Below are positions 1 to 5,406 of a stretch of DNA of 10,293 bases, in pieces. The translations under genes were made by a program, and so were the position numbers. Numbering within the stretch: the first letter of the stretch is position 1; every line of letters begins with the position of its first letter. The notes below the pieces were generated by a model. It worked only from the letters and a program-made list of their open reading frames with translations. It ran no database searches and was not told the DNA's origin. Source of the stretch: Candidatus Parcubacteria bacterium (GTDB lineage Bacteria > Patescibacteriota > Minisyncoccia > Minisyncoccales > JAUWXI01); contig JAUWXI010000012.1 in NCBI GenBank assembly GCA_030616435.1, forward strand, positions 1-10,293, given 5' to 3'.

Positions 1-827
1 AGACCAATATCTGCTATCATTCCTCCTTCAAAGCGAGACCTTAACCTTTCTGTCAGAGAGGGGATTACTTTGGGAGGGGAATCAGAAGAGATAATAATTT
101 GTTTATTTTGATCATATAAGACATTAAAAGTGTGAAAGAACTCTTCTTGGGTCTTTTCTGCTCCGGCCATAAATTGGACATCATCAACAATTAAAACATC
201 TATCGACCGGAAATTTGACTTAAAGACCTCCATAGTTTGGTTTCTGATAGAAGTTACCATTTCTGAGATGAACCTTTCTGTCGGGATATATCTGATTTTT
301 CTTTCTGGGAAGTTTTTGATAATCTCGTTTCCAATTGCTTCCAATAAATGGGTTTTCCCTAAGCCTACTCCTCCATAAACAAAAAGAGGGTTATAGACTT
401 TTCCAGGATTTTTTGCCACTGCCCAGGCAGCAGCTTGAGGTAATTCATTAAATGGTCCTACAATGAAATTTTCAAAAGTGTACCTAGGATTTAGGCCTGT
501 TTCTCTATCGACTTTAAACTCTTCAAATTCAAGTTGATCTATCTGGATTTTCTCTTTTGGTCTCTCTAAAACCTTAGGGGGTAAGCGATTAATGATATAG
601 TTTACTTTTCTTATAGCTTTGTCTGATTCACGCAGGAATTTAAGGATAGTCTTGTTATATTTTTGCTCAAGCCACTCTTTGGCAAAGGAGTTGGGGACCT
701 GGATGATTACTTCACTATCTTTCTTGGAGCAAATTTCAGTGTCCCTGAACCAGGTTATAAAATTGGCTTGAGAAATCTCTAATTGAATTTGGGCCAAAAC
801 GGCCTGCCAGAGTTTTTCTTTGGTCAT
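1..827 (-). CDS. dnaA: Chromosomal replication initiator DnaA (C-terminus cut off by window edge)
   Basis: DnaA binds DnaA boxes at oriC, unwinds the origin and helps load the replicative helicase. The first 275 residues are present. Domain I is about residues 1-75 and begins MTKEKLWQAV. A linker follows, then the AAA+ domain from about residue 115. It carries the Walker A motif GGVGLGKTH (152-160), Walker B VLIVDDVQF (211-219), a sensor-1 region IIISSDSPP (244-252) and the arginine-finger segment LTERLRSRFEGG (258-269). The rest of domain III and the DNA-binding domain IV lie beyond base 1. The ATG at 827 is chosen because domain I starts immediately and AAAGGAAAG sits just upstream. The gene diverges from rpmH, the usual arrangement around a bacterial origin. 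No internal damage is seen. Confidence 0.97.
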   Translation of the reverse strand, partial: MTKEKLWQAVLAQIQLEISQANFITWFRDTEICSKKDSEVIIQVPNSFAKEWLEQKYNKTILKFLRESDKAIRKVNYIINRLPPKVLERPKEKIQIDQLEFEEFKVDRETGLNPRYTFENFIVGPFNELPQAAAWAVAKNPGKVYNPLFVYGGVGLGKTHLLEAIGNEIIKNFPERKIRYIPTERFISEMVTSIRNQTMEVFKSNFRSIDVLIVDDVQFMAGAEKTQEEFFHTFNVLYDQNKQIIISSDSPPKVIPSLTERLRSRFEGGMIADIG

Positions 828-932
828 CTTTCCTTTCTTTCAAAATATATCATATCTTAAAGAAAAGCAATGTAGGTTAAAGAAAAGAGTTTTTGTTGAT
901 AAGCTGGGGAGAAAATGGGGAAAGGTATTAAA

Positions 933-945
933 AGCTAACAGCTAA
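933..945 (+). repeat. 13-bp element AGCTAACAGCTAA, left copy
   Basis: The hexamer AGCTAA is repeated at a 7-bp pitch, giving AGCTAACAGCTAA. A related element, AGTTAATAGTTAA, lies at 999-1011. The two differ only by three C/T transitions (10 of 13 identical) and start 66 bp apart on either side of the rpmH promoter. This copy lies upstream of the -35 box. A regulator or origin-binding role is possible but unproven. Confidence 0.5.
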
Positions 946-953
946 TAGAAAAG

Positions 954-982
954 TTGAAATAAATTCTATTTAATATTATACT
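954..982 (+). promoter_or_regulatory. Sigma70-type promoter for rpmH-rnpA-yidC-jag
   Basis: A -35 box TTGAAA (954-959, 5 of 6 consensus) and a -10 box TATACT (977-982, 5 of 6 consensus) are separated by 17 bp. The predicted transcript would start near 989, leaving a leader of about 28 nt before the rpmH ATG at 1017. It is the best-matching promoter I see in the gap and points toward the ribosomal-protein operon. It overlaps the AT-rich part of the candidate origin. Confidence 0.6.
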
Positions 983-998
983 AACTCTATTACCTATC

Positions 999-1011
999 AG
1001 TTAATAGTTAA
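999..1011 (+). repeat. 13-bp element AGTTAATAGTTAA, right copy
   Basis: Two AGTTAA hexamers lie at a 7-bp pitch, the partner of the element at 933-945. This copy sits in the predicted rpmH leader, 5 bp before the start codon, where a bound protein could block transcription or translation. No Shine-Dalgarno sequence is present between it and the ATG. Confidence 0.5.
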
Positions 1012-1016
1012 ATCAA

Positions 1017-1154
1017 ATGCCCAAGCGTACCTATCAACCAAAGAGAAAAAAGAGAAAAAGAACTCACGGGTTTAGAAAGAGGATGAAGAAGAAGCCGGGA
1101 AAAAAGATTTTAAACAAAAGAAGAGCAAAAGGGAGAAAGAAACTAACGGTCTGA
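1017..1154 (+). CDS. rpmH: 50S ribosomal protein L34
   Basis: A 45-residue, highly basic protein of the large ribosomal subunit, normal in length for L34. It starts MPKRTYQPK and has the family pattern: the THGFRKRM segment (residues 16-23), then a long Lys/Arg-rich helix ending GRKKLTV, matching the usual GRxxLTV end. It is the first gene of the operon behind the 954-982 promoter. Its TGA stop shares one base with the ATG of rnpA (TGATG), so the two are probably translationally coupled. There is no clear Shine-Dalgarno sequence before the ATG. Confidence 0.97.
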   Translation: MPKRTYQPKRKKRKRTHGFRKRMKKKPGKKILNKRRAKGRKKLTV

Positions 1155-1498
1155 TGTTACTCAGAGCCAACAGACTTAGAAAGAAAAGGGATTTTGAAAA
1201 AGTTTTTAAGGAAGGAAGGGGATTTCAAGAAAAATTTTTGTTTTTAAAATTGAGAGAGAATGAGAAAGAAGAAACCAGGATAGGTTTTGTGATTCCCAAA
1301 AAGTATTTTAAAAAAGCTGTCTTACGGAACAAACTCAAAAGACGACTAAGAGAACAGGTTAGAAAAAAGCTACCCCAAATGAAAAAAGGATATGATATTG
1401 TGATGGTGGGGAGAGAGGGCCTGGAAAAAATGGACTTTTGGGAGACAGATGAAATGTTGGAAAGATTACTTTTTAAAGCCGGTGTTTTCACCAAGTGA
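1154..1498 (+). CDS. rnpA: Ribonuclease P protein component
   Basis: A 114-residue basic protein subunit of RNase P, which assists the catalytic RNA in removing 5' leaders from pre-tRNAs. The N-terminal LRKKRDFEKVFKEG (8-21) matches the family start. IGFVIPKK (43-50) corresponds to the central strand. The RNA-binding signature is RNKLKRRLRE (58-67), a variant of the family RNR motif with Lys as the third residue. Length is normal for the family. The start overlaps the rpmH stop by one base, and the stop overlaps the GTG candidate start of the next gene, so the three genes form one coupled unit. No yidD-like gene lies between rnpA and yidC. Confidence 0.96.
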   Translation: MLLRANRLRKKRDFEKVFKEGRGFQEKFLFLKLRENEKEETRIGFVIPKKYFKKAVLRNKLKRRLREQVRKKLPQMKKGYDIVMVGREGLEKMDFWETDEMLERLLFKAGVFTK

Positions 1499-2175
1499 AA
1501 ATGGCATCAATTTTCAACACAATTTTATACAGACCCCTTTTTAATGCCTTGGTTTTGCTTTACAGGTATCTTGCTTTTCACGATTTGGGAGTAGCTATTA
1601 TTCTTTTAACAATTTTTATTAGAATGTTGCTTTACCCTTTAACTGCTAATTCTTTAAAAGCCCAAAAGAAAATTTCTCAGTTGCAACCTAAAATAAAAGA
1701 GGTCCAAAAAAAATATAAAGATCCAAAAGAGAAAACAGAAAAACTTTTAGAACTTTATAAAAAAGAAAAAATAAGTCCTTTTGCTGGACTTTTACCTTTA
1801 CTTCTTCAACTTCCTATTCTATTCGCCCTTTATAAGGTTTTTTGGAGAATTAAAGAAATTGATTCTTCTTTGCTCTATAGTTTTGTTCAAAACCTTAGCT
1901 CCTTTGAACCATATTTTCTTGGAATCTTGGATCTAACTACACCATACATACCCTTAGTTCTTTTAACTGCTTTTTTGCAATACTTTCAAGCGAAGGGAGC
2001 TAGGAAGGATAAAGAGATTAAAAAAGGTTCTGAAATCTCTCAAGTGATTCAAAAACAAAGCCTATATATTTTCCCTTTGCTTACCTTTTTTATCTTGTTT
2101 AAACTTCCTTCAGCTATCGCTCTTTATTTGATAACCACAACTTTATTTTCCCTGATTCAACAAAAACTTTCTTAA
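1495..2175 (+). CDS. yidC: Membrane protein insertase YidC/Oxa1 family (short form)
   Basis: Inserts and folds proteins in the cytoplasmic membrane, alone or with SecYEG. The 226 residues carry only the conserved Oxa1-type core, without the large extracytoplasmic domain of proteobacterial YidC. Membrane segments fall at about residues 14-28, 31-48, 97-115, 150-165 and 190-222. The conserved groove arginine is R43 in FIRMLLYPL, followed by a charged cytoplasmic hairpin (51-95) and the C-terminal pattern LPSAIALYLITTT. There are two possible starts: GTG at 1495, overlapping the rnpA stop by 4 nt (GTGA), or ATG at 1501, giving 224 residues. Neither has a clear Shine-Dalgarno sequence. It sits in its standard place after rnpA and could insert the membrane proteins of the neighbouring T4SS operon. 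Confidence 0.94.
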   Translation: MKMASIFNTILYRPLFNALVLLYRYLAFHDLGVAIILLTIFIRMLLYPLTANSLKAQKKISQLQPKIKEVQKKYKDPKEKTEKLLELYKKEKISPFAGLLPLLLQLPILFALYKVFWRIKEIDSSLLYSFVQNLSSFEPYFLGILDLTTPYIPLVLLTAFLQYFQAKGARKDKEIKKGSEISQVIQKQSLYIFPLLTFFILFKLPSAIALYLITTTLFSLIQQKLS

Positions 2176-2183
2176 AACGAAAC

Positions 2184-2645
2184 ATGATTAAAAAAGAAGA
2201 TTTAGAAAAAATTAAAGAAGAAACAAAAAGATTTTTTGAAAAAATGGGTTTTGAGGCAGAATTTGAATTTCTACCTCAAAAAGAAGAAGCCCTTTTAATA
2301 AGGGTGGAAATGGAAGACCCTCAACCTTTGATTGGCAAAGGAGGACAGACATTAGTTAAGGTCCAAAGGCTTCTGGGAGTGATTTTAAAAAGAAAAATTA
2401 AGGAAGATTTTTTTATTGATCTTGATATTAATAATTACAAGGCAAGAAAGATAGAATTTTTAAAAGAATTGGCTCAAAAGACAGCAGACCAAGTTGCTCT
2501 GACAAAAGAAGAAAAGGCTTTAAATTCTATGCCAGCTTATGAAAGAAGAATCATTCATCTGGAATTAGCAGAAAGAGATGATGTTACTACAGAAAGCATA
2601 GGAGAAGAACCCGAAAGAAGAGTGATTATAAGACCTTATCCTTAA
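2184..2645 (+). CDS. jag: KH-R3H RNA-binding protein (Jag/KhpB/EloR family)
   Basis: A 153-residue cytoplasmic RNA-binding protein. Relatives in Gram-positive bacteria affect cell elongation and division through RNA binding. An N-terminal helical segment (1-25) is followed by a KH domain with the GxxG loop GKGG (51-54). An R3H domain follows, with the R-x3-H core at R121 and H125 (RRIIH) and the end RRVIIRPYP. The Jag_N domain of Firmicutes relatives is absent, so this is a short form. It starts 8 nt after the yidC stop without a Shine-Dalgarno sequence, and is the last gene of the operon, 38 nt before the terminator hairpin. Confidence 0.93.
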   Translation: MIKKEDLEKIKEETKRFFEKMGFEAEFEFLPQKEEALLIRVEMEDPQPLIGKGGQTLVKVQRLLGVILKRKIKEDFFIDLDINNYKARKIEFLKELAQKTADQVALTKEEKALNSMPAYERRIIHLELAERDDVTTESIGEEPERRVIIRPYP

Positions 2646-2683
2646 ATTAGATATTTGAGCGGTGGCTTATAGGTAATAACAAT

Positions 2684-2710
2684 TTAAAAAGGAGTTCAAC
2701 TCCTTTTTAA
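2684..2710. terminator. Bidirectional intrinsic terminator between convergent operons
   Basis: TTAAAAAGGAGT (2684-2695), a 3-base loop TCA, and ACTCCTTTTTAA (2699-2710) form a perfect 12-bp stem. Each strand ends in a T-run, so it can serve both jag (plus) and the crystallin-fusion gene (minus), whose stop lies at 2736. The stem is rich in A/T pairs around a GGAGT/ACTCC core. Confidence 0.85.
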
Positions 2711-2735
2711 GATTTCCTCTATCTTTAAGAAATTT

Positions 2736-4199
2736 TTACCTTGTCGGTAAAATAATAAAAGAAGAAAGACAGTCTTGGCAACGTAGGTAACCAAGGATAC
2801 AACAGCAACGTCCCATGGGGTTGTCTCTGAAATTTGAATCACTTCTGTAGAAAACTTCGCATTCTCCCTCAAAATTATCACCGTCAAAGAGTATTGCAAT
2901 ATAGTGTCCGTCGATAATTATTGAAGTGATACCATTTTGCCCTATTGTACAGCCCCGGATGTTATCAATTCCCTCTTCGTCTGCCACATTTTTAACCCTC
3001 ATTATCTTATTATAGGGCCCGTAACAATCCTCATCATCTCTTTGGGCATCGGGTTCGTTACAGAGCCAGACTCCTTCACCGGTTCTTTCTGTTGCTCCTG
3101 ATCGGGGGAATATGGTTACTGAAGAGGTTCCACTCTTAATTATATGACTTCTTCCAGTAAAGGAATTGTCATCTTTTTCCAAATTGGGGTCTGAATCTGT
3201 AAAAACTTCACAAGTCCCAGAGAAGCCAGCATGTTCATGTAAAACTACTCCATATTTGCTAGAGGTATAATAAGTACAAATGTATTCATCTCCTCTTTTA
3301 ATAAAACTACCACCTCCCCAAGCTCGTCTTCGATCGTCACACAGCATTTCCGCCTCCTCTCTTGTTATCTCTGATGTTTTCCATACTATTGAACTTGTAG
3401 GATGTTTGATTCTGAGCCCTTTTACATTGTTATTAAAAGGGCTTTCCAAAAGAGCGGTATCAGCAGGAAGATATTTTTCTTCTCCTTTGCATATAAATTT
3501 TCCTGTTTCTTTTTCATATTCATAAGTATCGGTACAGAGATAAACTCCCGGAAATTGCCAGAAAAATTGTATAGATTTTTTTTCAATTCTGTCGTAGCAC
3601 CCTGGAATGCTGCTACTGACCCGAAGTTCATTACCGCCATAGTTTTTTTTATCGAAAAGAACAACTTCGAGCTCACCGGGTCTTGAGATAAATTTAAAGG
3701 ATCTTGCTACGAAGTCCGTCTCTCCGTCTGCCATTTTACCAAAATCAGGGGTATCTCGGGTGATGGTTCTTTCTTCGCCTTTACAGCTTGCTTCACTATA
3801 AAGGAGAATTCCTCCTACAGCTTCTATTCCGGCATGAGGGATTACTAATTGGGGATTAATTGTATTTGAAATTAACCAGGAAGAGAAGATAATGAGTAGT
3901 GCAAAGATACTGGCGAAAATCTGACTTTTAGCTTCTTTCATTCTTTCTGGACTTCCAGCAGAAGTTAGATAGGTAATTCCTCCCCAGACTAATGAACCGA
4001 AAGTAATTAAACCTGCTATCGATAAAACAAAACCAAAAATATATTTTATGTATTCTGCAAGTTCTGTTTTTATTGTTACAGGTCTTATAGCTCCAGGGAT
4101 TTCAGGATATCTTACTTCAAGCTTTCTTTGAGCAAAACAAAAATTACTTGGGAGAAGGATTAAAAGTATCAGAAAGATGATAATTTTTTGATTTTTCAT
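2736..4199 (-). CDS. Exported VirB2-pilin-like protein fused to beta/gamma-crystallin-like repeats
   Basis: A 487-residue predicted surface protein. A signal peptide covers residues 1-23 (cut near CFA|Q), followed by LEVRYPEIPG (27-36). Two membrane segments (about 50-79 and 94-112) resemble VirB2/TrbC pilins, with the short loop TSAGSPERMKEAKS between them. From about residue 129 to the end I see up to six Greek-key-like motifs. The clear ones are LFDKKNYGG (181-189), LHEHAGFSG (320-328) and LFDGDNFEG (437-445). They have the crystallin pattern of an aromatic residue before a Gly, and strands ending in SSVTI or SSFII. Sixteen cysteines are in the mature part, with CCC at 465-467. The start is ATG 4199, which yields a proper signal peptide; an upstream TTG at 4244 would add 15 polar residues and overlap the previous gene. 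It is the last gene of the T4SS operon, 20 nt after its neighbour. The crystallin assignment is by eye. Confidence 0.72.
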   Translation of the reverse strand: MKNQKIIIFLILLILLPSNFCFAQRKLEVRYPEIPGAIRPVTIKTELAEYIKYIFGFVLSIAGLITFGSLVWGGITYLTSAGSPERMKEAKSQIFASIFALLIIFSSWLISNTINPQLVIPHAGIEAVGGILLYSEASCKGEERTITRDTPDFGKMADGETDFVARSFKFISRPGELEVVLFDKKNYGGNELRVSSSIPGCYDRIEKKSIQFFWQFPGVYLCTDTYEYEKETGKFICKGEEKYLPADTALLESPFNNNVKGLRIKHPTSSIVWKTSEITREEAEMLCDDRRRAWGGGSFIKRGDEYICTYYTSSKYGVVLHEHAGFSGTCEVFTDSDPNLEKDDNSFTGRSHIIKSGTSSVTIFPRSGATERTGEGVWLCNEPDAQRDDEDCYGPYNKIMRVKNVADEEGIDNIRGCTIGQNGITSIIIDGHYIAILFDGDNFEGECEVFYRSDSNFRDNPMGRCCCILGYLRCQDCLSSFIILPTR

Positions 4200-4219
4200 A
4201 GCGAAGTTCTTATATTTTT

Positions 4220-5404
4220 TTATTCTACTTTTATCATACCACAACAGTAGTAATCTTCAGCACAGGGAGGAGGAGGATAAGGAACAGCTTCTTTTTCTAT
4301 CACTTTTGCTTCACAATAAATGCTACCATAACATCCTTCTTGCAATTCCTTATCTAAATAACTGTGAACAAGAATTCTCCCACTTAAAACGGTTTGACAG
4401 CTGAGAAAAAACTTTCCTGCGATTTCTCCCCTCATAAGAGCTTCGATTTCGTGAGGTCTGATTACACATTTTGCTGACCTCTCCCTTGATTTATCCAAAA
4501 ATCCTTTAATCTCGGAGTGACCGTTTACATGTCTTTCCACAGGTGAGATGCATAAGTTGGCGTGTATCTTAGAGTTTTCTTCATAAAGAATTTCACACAA
4601 TTCTTTAGACATCTCATCAAGATTACCACTTACTCTTGGGAGGATATTTGTCAACCAAGACGGAATAGAAACAAAAATTGCCAGTTCGTCGATAGTCTCC
4701 ATCCCATACTGCTCTATATATAAAGTAATAGGCCAGAATCTACTTTCAAAGAAATCAGCTATTGCTTTAAAATTAATATCAATGATTTCAGCTTGAATCT
4801 CAATTTCATTTTGAGCAGCAATAATATCTGGCAAAGGCCAATTATCTCCTTCTTTACAACGCTTTGCCTCACATTTAAAATCAGCAACCTCACAACGTTT
4901 ACAGATACGGCCTGTGAGAGCAGGACAGGGAGAAAGAAAAGGACAGGGGTCAGAATCGCAATGTTTTCCACAATCAGCAACTGGTTCCACCCCACAACAT
5001 TTTTTTTCTGTTCCTTCTTCTTTTTTACAAACAGGCTCGCAATTTTTCGCCTTTAACTCTTCAATCAATTCTATCATTTGCTCGGTTGCTTCAGTTTCTT
5101 TTAAAACAGCTTTTTCTAAAAGTGCTACTTTTTCAAGTATTTCTTTTGCTACAAATTCTATCTGGTCAGTTGATTTACCAAGAGGGATTTCCAATATGTT
5201 TTCAACAAGTTCTTTCCTTTGAGTAATATAAGGGGTTTCAATCTTTTTTCCTTCTTCACAAACTATTGGCGTTTTGGTATAAGGATTTTCTAAGGCAAAA
5301 ACTCCTTTTTTATTATAAGTCAAAACCAAAACTGAGAAAAGGAATAGAATTAGTATTAAAAACGAGAAGATATTTTTGAAATTATTTAACTTAACTTTTT
5401 TCAT
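4220..5404 (-). CDS. Cysteine-rich exported protein of the T4SS operon, no recognised domain
   Basis: I do not recognise a family for this 394-residue protein. An N-terminal hydrophobic segment (about 11-30) is a signal peptide or membrane anchor. TPIVCEEGKK follows, then EIPLG (72-76) leading into a likely coiled coil (80-120). Twelve cysteines are packed between residues 122 and 183, with further ones up to the tail CAEDYYCC (381-388), making 22 in all. Such a density suggests disulfide bonds outside the cell or, less likely, metal binding. The EIPLG, helix and Cys-cluster block also occurs in the middle of the peptidase-fusion protein encoded upstream. A YPPPPC proline stretch lies near the C-terminus. 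It starts 2 nt after the upstream stop without a Shine-Dalgarno sequence, so translation is probably coupled. Confidence 0.75.
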   Translation of the reverse strand: MKKVKLNNFKNIFSFLILILFLFSVLVLTYNKKGVFALENPYTKTPIVCEEGKKIETPYITQRKELVENILEIPLGKSTDQIEFVAKEILEKVALLEKAVLKETEATEQMIELIEELKAKNCEPVCKKEEGTEKKCCGVEPVADCGKHCDSDPCPFLSPCPALTGRICKRCEVADFKCEAKRCKEGDNWPLPDIIAAQNEIEIQAEIIDINFKAIADFFESRFWPITLYIEQYGMETIDELAIFVSIPSWLTNILPRVSGNLDEMSKELCEILYEENSKIHANLCISPVERHVNGHSEIKGFLDKSRERSAKCVIRPHEIEALMRGEIAGKFFLSCQTVLSGRILVHSYLDKELQEGCYGSIYCEAKVIEKEAVPYPPPPCAEDYYCCGMIKVE

Positions 5405-5406
5405 GA

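Larger units (their letters stand above)
894..995. other. Candidate oriC segment: phased DnaA-box-like 9-mers and AT-rich stretch
   Basis: In the 189-bp gap between dnaA and rpmH, three 9-mers follow each other with 2-bp spacers. They lie at 894-902 (minus strand TTATCAACA, one mismatch to TTATCCACA), 905-913 (TTCTCCCCA, two mismatches) and 916-924 (CTTTCCCCA, three mismatches). All read in the same direction at an exact 11-bp pitch. An AT-rich run follows at about 949-995 and could serve as an unwinding element. The dnaA/rpmH junction is a well-known site for bacterial origins. The two weaker boxes would be low-affinity sites at best, so the origin call is an inference from position plus pattern. 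Confidence 0.45.

Noticed and set aside
828..880. dnaA promoter on the minus strand (TATGAT or TTGCTT-17-TATTTT)
   Set aside because: TATGAT has no convincing -35 at the right distance, and the TTGCTT/TATTTT pair would start transcription almost at the ribosome site; not strong enough to list.
1225..1494. Open frame of 89 codons on the minus strand inside rnpA
   Set aside because: It lies wholly antisense to a clearly identified gene, has no ribosome site, and its Ser/Phe-rich composition is what the complement of Lys/Glu-rich codons gives.
3280..3686. Two plus-strand open frames inside the crystallin-fusion gene
   Set aside because: Both are antisense shadows of a gene with a signal peptide and repeated motifs; no start signals or recognisable protein features were found.
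4200..4244. TTG start at 4244 for the crystallin-fusion gene
   Set aside because: It would add 15 polar residues before a normal signal peptide and overlap the upstream gene by 25 nt; ATG 4199 gives a standard Lys-start signal peptide.
4793..5222. Plus-strand frames of 87 and 102 codons opposite the Cys-rich gene
   Set aside because: They are complements of a Lys/Glu- and Cys-rich coding region, low in complexity and without a ribosome site; no support beyond lack of stops.
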